From: Chimaeribacter arupi
GTDB taxonomy: Bacteria; Pseudomonadota; Gammaproteobacteria; Enterobacterales; Enterobacteriaceae
NCBI RefSeq assembly: GCF_002858805.1
Contig: NZ_PJZI01000020.1
Span: 26,740-90,739, forward strand
Length of the DNA: 64,000 bases
Direction: 5' to 3'
Shown here: in pieces, positions 28,185-39,991 of the stretch
Numbering within the stretch: the stretch's first letter is position 1
Layout: each line of letters starts with the position of its first letter
Program-made: the position numbers and the translations under genes
Notes under the pieces: model-generated
Told to the model about the DNA's origin: nothing
Seen by the model: the letters and a program-made list of their open reading frames with translations, nothing else
Database searches by the model: none

Positions 28185-29543
28185 CTATTTGGCCGCGCTG
28201 TGCGGCAGGTTACGCAACAGCAGGGCAAACCGGGTATCGAGGCTGTCCGGCACCGGCACCCAGACGATATGCCCGTCACCCGGCGCGACGTCCACGTCCT
28301 CCCCTTTCTGGTTGCGGATCGTCTCCAGGGTAAACACCAGATTCCCGGCCGGGGTCATCAGCTCCACGCTGTCACCGCGCAGGAAACGGTTTTTGACCGC
28401 CACTTCGGCCCAGCCTTCCCGGCGCTCGCCGGTAAACTCACCGACAAACTGCTGGCGATCGGACATCGAATGCCCATAGGCGTAGTTCTGCTTCTCATCA
28501 TGGGTATGGCGGCGCAGGAACCCTTCGGTGTAGCCGCGGTGCGCCAGCCCTTCCAGTGTGGTGAGCAGCGTTGGGTCGAACGGCTTGCCGGCCACGGCGT
28601 CATCAATCGCCCGGCGGTAAACCTGCGCGGTGCGGGCGCAGTAGTAGAAGGATTTGGTGCGCCCCTCAATTTTCAGCGAGTGCACGCCCAGTTTCGTCAG
28701 CTGGTCAACATGCTGGATGGCGCGCAGATCTTTGGAGTTCATGATGTAGGTGCCGTGCTCATCCTCAAACGCGGACATCGCCTCGTCCGGGCGCTGGCGC
28801 TCCGCCAGCATAAACACCCGGTCAGTCGGCGCGCCGATGCCGAGCGTCGGCTCCACCTGCTGCACGGCAATCGGTTCATGCTGGTGGACGATGTTGCCCA
28901 CGTCATCCTCTTTGCCTTCCTGCACGTTATATTCCCAGCGGCAGGCGTTGGTGCAGGTGCCCTGGTTCGGGTCACGTTTGTTGATATAGCCCGACAGCAG
29001 GCAGCGCCCGGAATAGGCCATGCAGAGCGCGCCGTGCACGAAGACTTCCAGCTCCATCTCCGGCACCTGGCGGCGGATCTCCGCGATCTCTTCCAGCGCC
29101 AGCTCGCGTGACAGGATCACCCTGGTCAGCCCCATCTGCTGCCAGAATTTTACCGTGGCCCAGTTCACGGCGTTCGCCTGCACCGACAGGTGCACCGGCA
29201 TCTGCGGGAACGCCTCGCGCACCAGCATGATCAACCCCGGATCGGACATGATCAACGCATCCGGCCCCATTTCCACCACCGGTTGCAGGTCTTGCAGGAA
29301 GGTTTTCAGCTTGGCGTTATGCGGGGCGATGTTCACCACCACATAAAACTTTTTGCCCAGCGCGTGCGCCTCGCGGATGCCGAGTGCCAGGTTCTCGTGG
29401 TTAAACTCATTGTTGCGCACCCGCAGGCTGTAGCGCGGCTGCCCGGCATACACCGCGTCGGCACCGTAGGCGAAGGCATAACGCATATTTTTCAGCGTGC
29501 CGGCAGGCGACAGCAGCTCGGGGGTAAAGGATGTTGATGACAT
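28185..29543 (-). CDS. trhP: tRNA 5-hydroxyuridine synthesis protein TrhP (YegQ)
   Basis: The 452-residue U32-family protein takes part in prephenate-dependent formation of ho5U at tRNA position 34. The N-terminal barrel has LLSPAGTLKNMRYAFAYGADAVYAG, and the U32 signature lies in EVFVHGALCMAYSGRCLLSGYINKRDPNQGTC, with cysteines that probably hold an iron-sulfur cluster. The C-terminal domain ends near VWVPVP. Length is that of K-12 YegQ (453). Its own promoter is TTGCAC-N17-TACAAT (29673-29645, minus strand). Confidence 0.95.
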   Translation of the reverse strand: MSSTSFTPELLSPAGTLKNMRYAFAYGADAVYAGQPRYSLRVRNNEFNHENLALGIREAHALGKKFYVVVNIAPHNAKLKTFLQDLQPVVEMGPDALIMSDPGLIMLVREAFPQMPVHLSVQANAVNWATVKFWQQMGLTRVILSRELALEEIAEIRRQVPEMELEVFVHGALCMAYSGRCLLSGYINKRDPNQGTCTNACRWEYNVQEGKEDDVGNIVHQHEPIAVQQVEPTLGIGAPTDRVFMLAERQRPDEAMSAFEDEHGTYIMNSKDLRAIQHVDQLTKLGVHSLKIEGRTKSFYYCARTAQVYRRAIDDAVAGKPFDPTLLTTLEGLAHRGYTEGFLRRHTHDEKQNYAYGHSMSDRQQFVGEFTGERREGWAEVAVKNRFLRGDSVELMTPAGNLVFTLETIRNQKGEDVDVAPGDGHIVWVPVPDSLDTRFALLLRNLPHSAAK

Positions 29544-29644
29544 GATACGGCTCTTCTGATGACAGGTCAGGCTGCGCCGCAGGGCGCAGGGAACATAAAA
29601 CAGGAAACCACGGGGGAAATACCCGCAAAAAGACTAAGGCCGGA

Positions 29645-29691
29645 ATTGTAGGCGGATGCGCGCGCCGGTGCAATGCCGGCAGCCGGCGCGC
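29645..29691 (-). promoter_or_regulatory. trhP promoter and GC-rich inverted repeat
   Basis: TTGCAC (29673-29668) and TACAAT (29650-29645) are 17 bp apart on the minus strand. A perfect 9-bp inverted repeat, GCGCGCCGG (29660-29668) and CCGGCGCGC (29683-29691), overlaps the -35. It has no T-run, so it is either an operator or a factor-independent stop for yegP only in part. Confidence 0.45.
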
Positions 29692-29713
29692 AGGGGGGCA
29701 TAAGAGGGAAGGA

Positions 29714-30052
29714 TCAGTGGGTCAGGTCCCGGATGTCGGTGCTGGTGCCGTGCCGCGTGGCGGATTTGATGCCGTTGCGCGCCGCGCTTTCGGAACTGTA
29801 CAGCTCGCTTATGCCAATCACCTGATAGTTTTTGGCTTTAAGCACGAAATAGGGCTGATTGTTGTTGCTGTGTTTCACTTCATATTGCGCCTCATCCTGC
29901 GCATTGGTCTGCACGGAACTGATGCCGTTCTCTGCCGATGCTTTGCTGGCGTACATCTCGCTGTTAAGAATGATCTCGCCGTTGCCGGCTTTCAGTTCAA
30001 AATGGTAGCGTCCGTTTTTGGCTTTTTTAATCTCATAATGCCCGTCTGCCAT
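29714..30052 (-). CDS. yegP: YegP family protein (DUF1508)
   Basis: From the ATG at 30052 the product is 112 residues (K-12 110). It consists of two copies of a beta-beta-alpha unit, each holding the pattern YEIK-N-Y-F-LKA-N---I--SE-Y-S---A-NGI (about 4-52 and 55-104). The function is unknown. GAGGAG lies about 9 bases upstream. A longer frame from 30121 includes no conserved residues. It sits between baeR and trhP as in K-12. Confidence 0.9.
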   Translation of the reverse strand: MADGHYEIKKAKNGRYHFELKAGNGEIILNSEMYASKASAENGISSVQTNAQDEAQYEVKHSNNNQPYFVLKAKNYQVIGISELYSSESAARNGIKSATRHGTSTDIRDLTH

Positions 30053-30249
30053 GGTAGGGGTCTCCTCTTTCAGAATACTCCGACCAAGTGTAGCCAAGCG
30101 GAATTCGACCGGCATGATCAAAAAGTGACCAGTTACGCCTTTGATAAAAAGATGTGATCATGGTCAGAATTCTGTCATAGAGGGCGCGCAACCGGCCGGA
30201 AACAGCCGGTTACTCCCTGTTTTTAGCCGGTTCATCCAGGGGCGGCGGG

Positions 30250-30963
30250 CTATTCCAGATGGCAGGCGTCCGCTTCCCAGCGATAGCCCACGCCATACAC
30301 CGCACGGATAAACGGCTTTTCACCGTCGATTGCCTCGAGTTTGCGGCGCAGGTTTTTGATATGGCTGTCGATAGTGCGGTCAGTCACCACCCGGTAATCA
30401 TCATAGAGGTGGTTGAGCAGCTGCTCGCGGGAAAAGACGTGGCCGGGCTGCATCGCCAGCGTTTTCAGCAGGCGGAACTCCGCCGGGGTTAAATCGAGGA
30501 CTTCACCCTGGTACACCGCCTGAAAACGCGCCTCGTCAATGCGCAGCGCGTAGGCGTCCGCCGGGGCTTCCTGCACCCGCAGGCAGCGGCGCAGAATGGT
30601 TTTCACCCGGGCCACCACTTCGCGCGGGCTGTAGGGTTTGCAGATGTAGTCATCCGCGCCGATCTCCAGCCCCAGCAGGCGGTCGATCTCCTCGATTTTG
30701 GCCGTCACCATCATGATCGGCACCTCGGAGAAGCGGCGGATCTCACGGCAGATGGTCAGGCCGTCAGTACCGGGCAGCATCAAATCCAGCAGGATCATCG
30801 CCGGGGGCTGGCTTTTCACCGCCGGGACGACCTCGTCGCCGTGTGTCAGCCAGCGGGTCTGGTACCCGGCGGCATCCAGGTAATCCACCAGCAACTGGCC
30901 CAGTTTCGGTTCATCTTCCACAATCATGATTTGCAGCGGGGTATCGCTGTGATGGTCGTTCAT
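30250..30963 (-). CDS. baeR: Response regulator BaeR
   Basis: This 237-residue OmpR-type regulator has a receiver domain (about 10-120, phospho-acceptor D60 in [11 protein letters not shown]) and a C-terminal winged helix (about 135-232, [26 protein letters not shown]). With BaeS it answers envelope stress (indole, flavonoids, misfolded proteins) and activates mdtABCD, acrD and spy in E. coli. Its start overlaps the baeS stop by 4 bp. Confidence 0.97.
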   Translation of the reverse strand: MNDHHSDTPLQIMIVEDEPKLGQLLVDYLDAAGYQTRWLTHGDEVVPAVKSQPPAMILLDLMLPGTDGLTICREIRRFSEVPIMMVTAKIEEIDRLLGLEIGADDYICKPYSPREVVARVKTILRRCLRVQEAPADAYALRIDEARFQAVYQGEVLDLTPAEFRLLKTLAMQPGHVFSREQLLNHLYDDYRVVTDRTIDSHIKNLRRKLEAIDGEKPFIRAVYGVGYRWEADACHLE

Positions 30964-32345
30964 CGTAGTCCTTCAGCAGGGTTAATTAGCGGCAGGCGCA
31001 CACAGAGTGAAATACCGCCCAGTGGGGAATGGGCCGCGCGGATACTGCCGCCGTGGGCATCCACAATATTCTGGCAGATCGCCAGCCCCAGCCCGGAGCC
31101 GCCGCTGGCGCGGTTGCGCGACCCTTCCGTGCGGTAAAAACGCTCAAATATCCGCCCCAGCTGATCGTCGCTCAGGCCGGGCGCGCTGTCTTCAAAATAG
31201 AGCAGCAGGCTTTTCTCCTGCTTTTCACCGCGGATCAGCAGCCTGCCACCCGGATCAGTGTAGCGCAGGCTGTTCTCCAGCAGGTTATTGAACAATTGGG
31301 TCAGCCGGTCGGGGTCGCCGAAGACGATCGCCTGCGGCGGCAGGCTGCTGGCGATGGTCAGCTGTTTGCCGTTGAAACGCTCGCGGAACGCCGCTTCCGC
31401 CAGCTGGGCCAGGTGCACCGCGTCCACCGGCTCTTTGCGGTAAGCCAGCGCCCCGGCATCCGACAGCGAGAGCTGGTGCAGGTCATCCACCAGTTTGGTG
31501 AGGATCGCGACTTCCGCCTGCAAAGAGAGCAGCGACTCCGGGCTGAGGCGGCGCACGCCGTCCTGCATCGCCTCCATCTCACCGCGCAGCACCGCCAGCG
31601 GGGTGCGCAGCTCATGGGAAATATCCGCCATAAAGGCGCGGCGCATCTGCTCGTTTTTCTCAAGCGTGGTGGCCAGCAGGTTGAAATCATGCGCCAGCTT
31701 GCCCAGCTCATCCTGCGAATCCACTTCCACCCGCGTGGAGAAATCCCCGGCGGCCAGCCGGTGGGTGCCGTTGACCAGCCGTTTTACCGGTGCCAGCATC
31801 CCGCGTGACAGCAGCCAGGTGGCCGCGGCCGCCAGCAGCGCCGAGAACGCGGCGATCATCCAGCTGGTGCGCCGTTGCTGGCGGTCAAAGCTGATGTCGG
31901 TGTTACGCGTCAGCCGCTCCACCGGTGAGGAGACCAGCATCCCGACCTGCCGCCCATCCACCCGGATCGGCCGCTGCATCCCCTCCGGCGGCACCGGCGA
32001 ACGCGGCCCCACCAGCGGTTTTCCCTGCTCATCCAGCACCCAGAACTGGGTGCGCCAGCCGTGCGGCGGCAGGTTGGGGTTCTCCTCCTCATTCTGCTCG
32101 AAGGAGCGCAGCATCCGGTAAATCACTTTGTTGTCTTTGCGCAGGAACGTCCAGCTGCCGTGCTCCTGGTACTGATCCTCCAGCGACTCGCCAATCATCT
32201 CGATCCGCTGCTCGTTGCCGTGGCGGATGTAGTCAATAAAGCCGTGCTCAAAACTCAGGCGCACGCCCCAGTGCATGGTGATCAACACCAGCATACAGGC
32301 GGCAAAAATCGCCAGGAACAGCTTGCCGGTAATGCCGATTCTCAT
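30960..32345 (-). CDS. baeS: Sensor histidine kinase BaeS
   Basis: From the ATG at 32345 (461 residues) there are two membrane spans (about 8-30 and 162-182) flanking a periplasmic sensor loop. A HAMP domain, the phospho-acceptor H244 in [13 protein letters not shown] and an HATPase domain (N box [16 protein letters not shown] boxes [10 protein letters not shown] and GSGLGLAI) follow. The start overlaps the mdtD stop by 4 bp. Upstream in-frame codons to 32456 lie inside mdtD and are not used. Confidence 0.96.
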   Translation of the reverse strand: MRIGITGKLFLAIFAACMLVLITMHWGVRLSFEHGFIDYIRHGNEQRIEMIGESLEDQYQEHGSWTFLRKDNKVIYRMLRSFEQNEEENPNLPPHGWRTQFWVLDEQGKPLVGPRSPVPPEGMQRPIRVDGRQVGMLVSSPVERLTRNTDISFDRQQRRTSWMIAAFSALLAAAATWLLSRGMLAPVKRLVNGTHRLAAGDFSTRVEVDSQDELGKLAHDFNLLATTLEKNEQMRRAFMADISHELRTPLAVLRGEMEAMQDGVRRLSPESLLSLQAEVAILTKLVDDLHQLSLSDAGALAYRKEPVDAVHLAQLAEAAFRERFNGKQLTIASSLPPQAIVFGDPDRLTQLFNNLLENSLRYTDPGGRLLIRGEKQEKSLLLYFEDSAPGLSDDQLGRIFERFYRTEGSRNRASGGSGLGLAICQNIVDAHGGSIRAAHSPLGGISLCVRLPLINPAEGLR

Positions 32346-33775
32346 GAGGACTCCGTGTTGCGGGTATGACGGGGTTGCCCGGCGCTGACCGGGGCGGCGG
32401 TGTCCGGCACACGGTGGAAAATCAGCGCCGGCAGGGCGATGATCACCGCGAGGCAAAGGTAGGTGAAAATAAACGCCCGCTGCACTTCCGGTGAGCCGGT
32501 CAGCGCCGCGGCGCTGTCATGCTGCATAAATGCACCCAGCAGGATGCCCGCCGCGCTGACGCCGAGGCTCATCGACAATTGCATCACCATCGACAGCAAA
32601 CTGTTGCCGCTGCTTGCCAGCCGGTTCGGCAGATCTTTCAGCGTCAGGGTGTTCATGCTGGAGAAGCGCAGCGAGTTGACCATACCGAGCAAAAACAGCG
32701 TCACCGGGATAAGCAAAGTCCACCCGGCCAGCCCCACCGCCGGGGTCAGCAGGCTGGCCACGGCCAGCAGCAGCGTGGACACCACCAGCGCGCGGCGGTA
32801 GCCAAAGCGGCTCACCACCCGCACCACGATGCGTTTCATGCTCATGCTGCCGAGCACCATCGGCACCATCATCAGCCCGGCGTGGAACGGGGAAAAGCCC
32901 AGCCCGACCTGTAAAAACACCGGCGTCATAAACGGCAACATGCCGCTGCCGAGCCGCCCGAGCAGGCTGCCGGTAAGGCCGATTTTATAGGTCGGGGTGC
33001 GGAACAGGCGCATCGGGAACAGCGCCGCCGGGTTGAGGTGCGCATACTGCCAATACGCCAGCAGCGCTGCCGCGCCGGCAAACACCAGCCAGCCGAGATC
33101 CGCGGCACTCAGCCCCAGCGCGCGCTGGCCGTCAAGCGCCAGCGTCAGGGTCGCCATCGCCACCGCCAGCAGCACAAAGCCGCGCAGGTCGAAACGGCGG
33201 GTCTTCAGCGTGTGGTTCGGCATCAGCATCAGCGTCGCCACCGCCCCGGCAATCCCCACCGGCAGGTTAATCAGGAAGATCCAGTGCCAGCTGGCATACT
33301 CCACCAGAAAGCCGCCGAGCGCCGGGCCGAGCAGCGGGCCAATCTGCCCCGGCAGGGTCACGAACGTCATCGCGGCCATATACTGCTCGCGCGGCACGAT
33401 CTTCAGCACCGTCAGCCGCCCGACCGGCACCATCATCGCCCCGCCGATGCCCTGGACAACCCGCGCCAGCACCAGCTGGTTCAGGGTGCCGGAGGCGGCG
33501 CAGAACAGTGACCCGAGGGTGAACAGCACAATCGCCGCGAAAAACACCCACTTCACGCCGATGCGATCCGCCAGCCAACCGCTGGCGGGCAGCATCACCG
33601 CCACCGTCATCACATACGCCACAATCACCGTATGCATATGCAGCGGGCTTTCGCCCAGGCTGGTGGCCATCGAGGGCAGGGCGGTGATCACAATGGTGGT
33701 GTCGAGCGTCTGCATGAAAAAGCCAAAGGCGACAATCCACAGTTGCCAGCGGACAGCGGGGGAATAGGCGGGCAT
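32342..33775 (-). CDS. mdtD: MFS transporter MdtD
   Basis: The 477-residue major facilitator has 14 predicted spans (DHA2 type). It shows the motif C-like segment [26 protein letters not shown] and the N-terminal [18 protein letters not shown]. In K-12 MdtD is encoded in the mdtABC-baeSR operon but is not needed for the RND pump; a role in iron-citrate export has been proposed. The ATG at 33775 lies 4 bp after the mdtC stop, so translation is coupled. Confidence 0.95.
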   Translation of the reverse strand: MPAYSPAVRWQLWIVAFGFFMQTLDTTIVITALPSMATSLGESPLHMHTVIVAYVMTVAVMLPASGWLADRIGVKWVFFAAIVLFTLGSLFCAASGTLNQLVLARVVQGIGGAMMVPVGRLTVLKIVPREQYMAAMTFVTLPGQIGPLLGPALGGFLVEYASWHWIFLINLPVGIAGAVATLMLMPNHTLKTRRFDLRGFVLLAVAMATLTLALDGQRALGLSAADLGWLVFAGAAALLAYWQYAHLNPAALFPMRLFRTPTYKIGLTGSLLGRLGSGMLPFMTPVFLQVGLGFSPFHAGLMMVPMVLGSMSMKRIVVRVVSRFGYRRALVVSTLLLAVASLLTPAVGLAGWTLLIPVTLFLLGMVNSLRFSSMNTLTLKDLPNRLASSGNSLLSMVMQLSMSLGVSAAGILLGAFMQHDSAAALTGSPEVQRAFIFTYLCLAVIIALPALIFHRVPDTAAPVSAGQPRHTRNTESS

Positions 33776-33779
33776 TGGG

Positions 33780-36700
33780 TCAGTTCTCCTCCTGAGGACG
33801 TGGGATCGCGGCGGCCGGGCGCAACCGGCTGCGCAGGCGATCAAAAAACAGGTAGACCACCGGCGTGGTGTAGAGGGTCAGCACCTGGCTGACCAGCAGG
33901 CCGCCGACGATGGTCATGCCCAGCGGCTGGCGCAGCTCTGCGCCGTCGCCCTGGGTCAGCGCCAGCGGCAGCGCGCCGAACAGCGCCGCCAGGGTGGTCA
34001 TCAGAATCGGCCGGAAACGCAGCAGGCTGGCCTGGAAAATCGCCTCGCGCGCGGTGAGGTGGCCGCGCCGCTGCGCCTCCAGCGCGAAATCGACCATCAT
34101 TATTGCATTCTTTTTCACGATGCCGATCAACAGCAACACCCCTATCAGTGCAATCAGGCTGAACGGCGTATCGAACGCCTCCAGCGCCAGCAGCGCCCCC
34201 AGCCCGGCGGAGGGCAGGGTGGAGAGGATGGTCAGCGGGTGGACGTAACTCTCATACAGCACTCCCAGCACAATGTAGATGGTGGCGATGGCCGCGAGGA
34301 TAAGCAGCACCTGTGAGCGCTGCGTCTCCTGGAACACCTGCGCCGTGCCGGCGAACTGGCCGCGCACCGTGGGCGGCACCCGAAGTTCCGTCATGGTGCG
34401 CTGCACCGCGGCGGTGGCATCCGACAGGCTGACGCCGTCCGGCAGGTTAAACGAGATGGTCGAGGCGGCCGACAACCCCTGGTGGCTCACCGACAGCGGC
34501 GCGTTGGCCGGTTGCCAGCGGGCAAAGTAGGAGAGCGGCACCGGCTTGCCGTCGCTGTTGGTGACGAACATCTGGTCAAGCGCGCTGACGTCCTGGTTAT
34601 AGGCGGCGGCCACTTCCATCACCACTTTGTACTGATTAAGGGGCTGATAAATGGTGGAAATCTGGCGCTGGCCGAAGGCGTTATTCAACAGCGCGTTGGC
34701 ATCCGCCACGCTGATGCCGAGCCGTGCCATCGCGTCGCGGTCATAAATCAGCCCCAGCTCTGCGCCGCTGTCCTCCTGGTCGGAGTTCACATCCTCCAGC
34801 TCCGGCAGTTTCGCCAGCGCCGCCCGCACCTGCGGCTCCCAGGTGCGCAGGTCGTTCAGCTCGTCGGCCAGCAGGGTGAACTGGTACCCGGCGTTGGACT
34901 GCCGCGCGCCGACGCGGATGTCCTGCACCGGCACCAGGAACAGGCTGGCCCCCGGCTCTTTCGCCAGCTTGACGCGCAGCCGGGCAATCACCTGCTGCGC
35001 GCTCTCGCGGCGTTCGCCGAGCGGTTTGAGCGAAATGTACATCGAGCCGACGTTGATGCGGTTGCCGGTAAAGCCGGTGACACTCTCGACTGCCGGATCC
35101 GCGCCGACAATCGTCATAAAATCTTCCAGCTTATGGCGCATCGCGCGGAACGAGATGCTCTGGTCGCCCTGGATGTAACCGAGCAACCGGCCGGTGTCCT
35201 GCTCCGGGAAGAAGGTTTTCGGGATGCTGATATAGAGCCACACCGTCAGCCCGATGGTCGCCAGCAACAGCAGCCCCACCAGCCGCGCATGGTTCAGCAC
35301 CCGGTTCAGCGAGCGGCCGTACGCCTGTTGCAGCCGGTTGAGCCAGCGGGTGACGCCGCGCGGTTCCGGGTGCGGCATCCCCGGCCAGGCCGGGGGCTGC
35401 GGCCGCAGGATGCGCGCGCACATCATCGGCGTCAGCGTCAGGGAGACCACCAGCGACAGCCCGATCGCCACCGACAGCGTCACGGCAAACTCATGGAACA
35501 GCCGCCCCGGCAGCCCCTCCATCAGCAGCAGCGGGATAAACACCGCCACCAGCGAAACGCTCATCGACAGCACGGTAAAGCCGACCTCTTTCACCCCCAG
35601 CAGCGCCGCGGGCAGCGGTTTCATGCCTGACTCAATGTGGCGGGCGATGTTCTCCAGCACCACGATGGCGTCATCCACCACAAAGCCGGTGGCGATGGTC
35701 AGCGCCATCAGCGACAGGTTATTCAGGCTGAAGCCGCACAGATACATGGCGGCAAAGGTACCGATCAGCGACACCGGCACCGCCACCGCCGGGATAAACG
35801 TGGCACGGCCCGAACGCAGGAACAGGAACACCACCAGGATCACCAGCGCCACCGCGATAATCAGCGACTGCTCCACCTCATGCAGCGAGGCACGGATGGT
35901 GGGCGATCTGTCCTGCGCCACCGCCAGCGTCATGGTGGCAGGCACCGCCTGGCGCAGCGCAGGCAGCGCCGCCCGCACCCGGTCTACGGTGGCGATGATG
36001 TTGGCGTCCGCCGTGCGCCGCACCAGGATGAGCACCGCCGGTTTGGCGTTGCTCATCCCGGCGTTGTGCACATCCTGCGAGCCGTCCTGCACCTGCGCCA
36101 CGTCCTGCAACCGCACCGCCGCGCCGTTGTGGTAGTGCACAATCAGCGGCTGGTAGTCGCGCGCCTCGGTCAGGGCGTCATTGGCCTGCAACTGCCAGCG
36201 CCGGTCGCCGGACTCCACCGCGCCCTGCGGTTTGCGCACGTTGGCCTGGCTAATCGCCTCGCGCACCTCATCCAGCGACACGCCCTGGTTGAACAGCGCC
36301 TGCGGGTTGAGCGCCACCCGCACCGCAGGCAGCGAGCTGCCGCCCACCGTGACATCCCCGACCCCTTCAATCTGGGCGATTTTCTGCACCAGCCGGGTGC
36401 TGGCGACGTCATACATCTGCACCGGGCTGTAGGTGTCGGAGGTCAGCGTCAGGATCATCACCGGCGCATCGGAAGGGTTGGCCTTGCGGTAGGTCGGCCG
36501 GTTCGGCATCCCGCTCGGCAGCAGGCTCTGCGCGGCATTCAGCGCCGCCTGCACATCCCGCGCGGCGCCGTCGATGTTCCGGTCGAGGTCAAACTGCATC
36601 ACGATGGTGGTGCTGCCGAGCGAACTGCGTGAGGTCATCTCATTGATGCCGGCAATGCGCCCCAGCGCCCGCTCCAGCGGCGTTGCCACCGACGACGCCA

Positions 36701-36875
36701 TGGTCTCCGGCGAGGCACCGGGCAGCGAGGCGGTGACCTGGATCACCGGGTAGTCCACCGCCGGCAGCGGCGACACCGGCAGCCGGAGGAACCCCAGCAG
36801 CCCGGCCAGCACAATTGCCGCCGTCAGCAGGGTGGTCGCCACCGGGCGATGGATAAACAGGGCAAAAAATTTCAC
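33780..36875 (-). CDS. mdtC: RND efflux pump subunit MdtC
   Basis: The 1031-residue inner-membrane RND protein has 12 spans and two large periplasmic loops. It matches MdtC rather than MdtB in its N-terminus ([24 protein letters not shown]). MdtB and MdtC form a 2:1 heterotrimer that exports bile salts, novobiocin and related compounds by proton antiport, with TolC as the exit duct. Its start overlaps the mdtB stop by 4 bp. Confidence 0.96.
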   Translation of the reverse strand: MKFFALFIHRPVATTLLTAAIVLAGLLGFLRLPVSPLPAVDYPVIQVTASLPGASPETMASSVATPLERALGRIAGINEMTSRSSLGSTTIVMQFDLDRNIDGAARDVQAALNAAQSLLPSGMPNRPTYRKANPSDAPVMILTLTSDTYSPVQMYDVASTRLVQKIAQIEGVGDVTVGGSSLPAVRVALNPQALFNQGVSLDEVREAISQANVRKPQGAVESGDRRWQLQANDALTEARDYQPLIVHYHNGAAVRLQDVAQVQDGSQDVHNAGMSNAKPAVLILVRRTADANIIATVDRVRAALPALRQAVPATMTLAVAQDRSPTIRASLHEVEQSLIIAVALVILVVFLFLRSGRATFIPAVAVPVSLIGTFAAMYLCGFSLNNLSLMALTIATGFVVDDAIVVLENIARHIESGMKPLPAALLGVKEVGFTVLSMSVSLVAVFIPLLLMEGLPGRLFHEFAVTLSVAIGLSLVVSLTLTPMMCARILRPQPPAWPGMPHPEPRGVTRWLNRLQQAYGRSLNRVLNHARLVGLLLLATIGLTVWLYISIPKTFFPEQDTGRLLGYIQGDQSISFRAMRHKLEDFMTIVGADPAVESVTGFTGNRINVGSMYISLKPLGERRESAQQVIARLRVKLAKEPGASLFLVPVQDIRVGARQSNAGYQFTLLADELNDLRTWEPQVRAALAKLPELEDVNSDQEDSGAELGLIYDRDAMARLGISVADANALLNNAFGQRQISTIYQPLNQYKVVMEVAAAYNQDVSALDQMFVTNSDGKPVPLSYFARWQPANAPLSVSHQGLSAASTISFNLPDGVSLSDATAAVQRTMTELRVPPTVRGQFAGTAQVFQETQRSQVLLILAAIATIYIVLGVLYESYVHPLTILSTLPSAGLGALLALEAFDTPFSLIALIGVLLLIGIVKKNAIMMVDFALEAQRRGHLTAREAIFQASLLRFRPILMTTLAALFGALPLALTQGDGAELRQPLGMTIVGGLLVSQVLTLYTTPVVYLFFDRLRSRLRPAAAIPRPQEEN

Positions 36876-39800
36876 TGTGGGCGCGGCTCCTGCGGGTGCG
36901 GGCGGGCGCGGCGCGCCAGCCGGTCAAACAACAGGTAGATAACCGGTGTGGTAAACAGCGTCAGCACCTGGCTGACTATCAGCCCGCCCACCATGCAGAT
37001 GCCGAGCGGGCGGCGCAACTCCGCGCCGACGCCGGTAGCCAGCATCAGCGGCAGCGCACCGAGCAGCGCCGCCAGCGTGGTCATCAGAATCGGCCGGAAG
37101 CGCAGCAGGCACGCCTGGTAGATCGCCTCGTAGGGCGTCATGCCCTGGTCGCGTTCCGCCGCCAGCGCGAAGTCGATCATCATGATGGCGTTCTTCTTCA
37201 CAATGCCGATCAGCAGGATGATGCCGATAATCGCGATCACATCCAGCGCGCTGCCTGCCAGCATCAGCGCCAGCAACGCGCCGACCCCGGCAGTCGGCAG
37301 CGTGGAGAGGATGGTCACCGGGTGGATAAAGCTCTCATAGAGTACGCCGAGCACGATGTACATCGTCACCACCGCCGCCAGAATCAGCCACAGCGTGCTG
37401 CCGAGGGCCGCCTGGAACGCCAGCGTCGCCCCCTGGAAGCGGGTGGTGATGTCCTCGGGCAGGTTGAGCTGCTGCTCTGCCTGCGTCACCGCCTGCACCG
37501 CATCACCCAGCGCATAGCCGGGGCTGACGTTGAAGGAGATCATCGCCGACGGCAACTGGTCCTGATGGTTGACAGACAGCGGCCCGAAACGCTGCTCAAC
37601 CCGTGCGATGCTGCTGAGCGGCACGCGGTTGCCGTCACTGCCGTTGAGCCAGATCTCACCCAGCGCCGCCAGCCCCGGCGTGTGGGTGGTGTCCTGCCCC
37701 AGCACCACCCGGTACTGGTTCGCCTGGGTGTAGATGGTGGAAACCAGCCGCTGGCCGAAGGCGTTGTAGAGCGCGTTGTCGATGTCCGCCATGCTGATGC
37801 CGAGGCGGCTGGCGCTGTCGCGGTCGATGTTGACGTACGCCACCGGCCCCTTGTCCTGCCAGTCGCTGCTCACTTCCTGGAGTTCGGGGGCCTGTTCCAG
37901 TTTTTCCAACAGTTGCGGCACCCATTCGCTCAGGGATTCCAGCGACATCGCCTGCAAGGTGAACTGGTACTGGGTACGGTTGACCTGCGTATCGATGGTG
38001 AGATCCTGCACCGGTTGCAGGTAGAGCCGCACACCCGGCACGCCCGCCACCGCCTGTTGCAGGCGCGGGATAATGGTGTCTACCCGGTCATCACGCGCCT
38101 CCAGCGGTTTCAGGGTGATCTGCAACCGGCCGGTGTTCAGCGTGGCGTTGGTGCCGTCCACGCCGACAAACGAGGTCAGCCCGGCGACGGCCGGGTCACG
38201 CAGCAGGATCGCCGCGACCTGTTGCTGGCGCGTGGCCATGTTGCTGAACGAGACCGACTGCGGCGCTTCCAGCGTGCCCTGGATCAGGCCGTTGTCCTGC
38301 ACCGGGAAAAAGCCTTTGGGGATCAGCAGGTAGAGCAGGGCGGTCAGCAGCAGGGTAGAGATCGCCACGCCCAGCGTCAGCCACGGGTGGCCGAGCACCA
38401 CCTTCAGCATCCGGCCGTAGCCTGCAATCACCCGGTCAAAAAAGCGTTCGCTGGCGCGTGAGAAACGGTTCTGCTTGCGCAGCGCCTCGTGGCTCAGCAT
38501 CCGCGCGCACATCATCGGCGTCAGCGTCAGGGACACCACCGCCGAAATCAGGATCGCCACCGCCAGCGTTACCGCAAATTCGCGGAACAACCGCCCGACG
38601 ATGTCGCCCATAAACAGCAGCGGGATCAGCACCGCAATCAGTGAGAAAGTCAGAGAGATAATGGTGAACCCGATCTCGCCCGCCCCTTTCAGCGCCGCCG
38701 TGAGCGGCGGGTCGCCGCGTTCGATGTAGCGCGAGATGTTCTCAATCACCACGATCGCGTCATCCACCACAAAGCCGGTGGCGATGGTCAGCGCCATCAG
38801 CGTCAGGTTGTTGATCGAAAAGCCGAGGAAATACATCGCGGCAAACGTGCCGATCAGTGACAGCGGCACCGCAATGCTGGGGATAAGCGTGGCGGCGGCG
38901 TTGCGCAGGAACAGGTAAATCACCATCACCACCAGCGCGATCGACAGCAGCAATTCAAACTGCACATCACTGACCGAGGCGCGGATCGCCGTGGTGCGGT
39001 CGGTGACCAGCGTCACCTCCACCGAGGCGGGCAGGCCGGCGCGCAGTGACGGCAGCAGCGCGCGGATGCTGTCCGCTGTGGTCAGCACGTTGGCCCCCGG
39101 CTGGCGCTGCACATTCAGCACAATCGCCGGTTTGGTGCCGGACCAGGCGGCCAGTTTGCTGTTTTCCGCGCCCTGGTGAATCGTCGCTACCTCGCCGAGC
39201 CGCACCGGCGCGCCGTTCTGGTAGGCGACGATCAGTTGGCGGTAATCCTCAGCGGATTTCATCTGGTCATTGGCGGCCAGCGTCACCGAGCGCGCCGGGC
39301 CGTCCAGGCTGCCTTTGGCGGAGTTGACGTTGGCGTTGCTGATGGCGGTGCGGATGACTTCGCTGTCCAGCCCGCGCGCTGCCACGGCAGCGGCATTCAT
39401 CTCCACCCGCACGGCCGGGCGCTGGCCGCCGGAGAGGGTTACCAGCCCGACGCCGCTGACCTGCGACATCTTCTGCGCCACGCGGGTTTCGGCCATGTCC
39501 TCGACCTGCGTCATCGGCAGGGCATCGGACGTCAGCGCCAGCGTCATGATCGGCGGGTCAGCCGGGTTCACTTTGCTGTAGATCGGCGGATAGGGGAGAT
39601 CGTCCGGCAGCAGGTTGGTGGCGGCGTTAATCGCGGCCTGCACCTCCTGTTCCGCCACGTCCAGCGGCAGCGTCAGTTGGAACTGGAGGGTAATCACCGA
39701 CGCGCCGCCTGAGCTTTGCGATGACATGGTTTTCAGGCCGGACATCTGGCCGAACTGGTGCTCCAGCGGCGCAGTCACCGCCGAGGTGGTGACGTCCGGG

Positions 39801-39991
39801 CTGGCACCGGGGTAGAGCGTCACCACCTGCATGGTGGGGTAGTCCACCTGCGGCAGCGCCGACACCGGCAGGGCGCGGTAGCCGATAATCCCGGCCAGCA
39901 GGATCGCCACCATCAGCAAGGTGGTGGCGACCGGGCGCAGGATAAACTGGCGGGACGGGCCGCCGGTATGGTCCGGGGGCATCACCTGCAT
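36872..39991 (-). CDS. mdtB: RND efflux pump subunit MdtB
   Basis: The 1039-residue RND protein has the MdtB N-terminus ([27 protein letters not shown]) and the same 12-span plan as MdtC, including the paired RND motifs near [15 protein letters not shown]. It is the major subunit of the MdtBC heterotrimer. Its ATG shares one base with the mdtA stop at 39991. Confidence 0.96.
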   Translation of the reverse strand: MQVMPPDHTGGPSRQFILRPVATTLLMVAILLAGIIGYRALPVSALPQVDYPTMQVVTLYPGASPDVTTSAVTAPLEHQFGQMSGLKTMSSQSSGGASVITLQFQLTLPLDVAEQEVQAAINAATNLLPDDLPYPPIYSKVNPADPPIMTLALTSDALPMTQVEDMAETRVAQKMSQVSGVGLVTLSGGQRPAVRVEMNAAAVAARGLDSEVIRTAISNANVNSAKGSLDGPARSVTLAANDQMKSAEDYRQLIVAYQNGAPVRLGEVATIHQGAENSKLAAWSGTKPAIVLNVQRQPGANVLTTADSIRALLPSLRAGLPASVEVTLVTDRTTAIRASVSDVQFELLLSIALVVMVIYLFLRNAAATLIPSIAVPLSLIGTFAAMYFLGFSINNLTLMALTIATGFVVDDAIVVIENISRYIERGDPPLTAALKGAGEIGFTIISLTFSLIAVLIPLLFMGDIVGRLFREFAVTLAVAILISAVVSLTLTPMMCARMLSHEALRKQNRFSRASERFFDRVIAGYGRMLKVVLGHPWLTLGVAISTLLLTALLYLLIPKGFFPVQDNGLIQGTLEAPQSVSFSNMATRQQQVAAILLRDPAVAGLTSFVGVDGTNATLNTGRLQITLKPLEARDDRVDTIIPRLQQAVAGVPGVRLYLQPVQDLTIDTQVNRTQYQFTLQAMSLESLSEWVPQLLEKLEQAPELQEVSSDWQDKGPVAYVNIDRDSASRLGISMADIDNALYNAFGQRLVSTIYTQANQYRVVLGQDTTHTPGLAALGEIWLNGSDGNRVPLSSIARVEQRFGPLSVNHQDQLPSAMISFNVSPGYALGDAVQAVTQAEQQLNLPEDITTRFQGATLAFQAALGSTLWLILAAVVTMYIVLGVLYESFIHPVTILSTLPTAGVGALLALMLAGSALDVIAIIGIILLIGIVKKNAIMMIDFALAAERDQGMTPYEAIYQACLLRFRPILMTTLAALLGALPLMLATGVGAELRRPLGICMVGGLIVSQVLTLFTTPVIYLLFDRLARRARPHPQEPRPQ

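Noticed and set aside
36896..38461. A 521-codon + strand frame over mdtB
   Set aside because: Antisense shadow; composition dominated by Gln/Arg/His/Asp and no domain.
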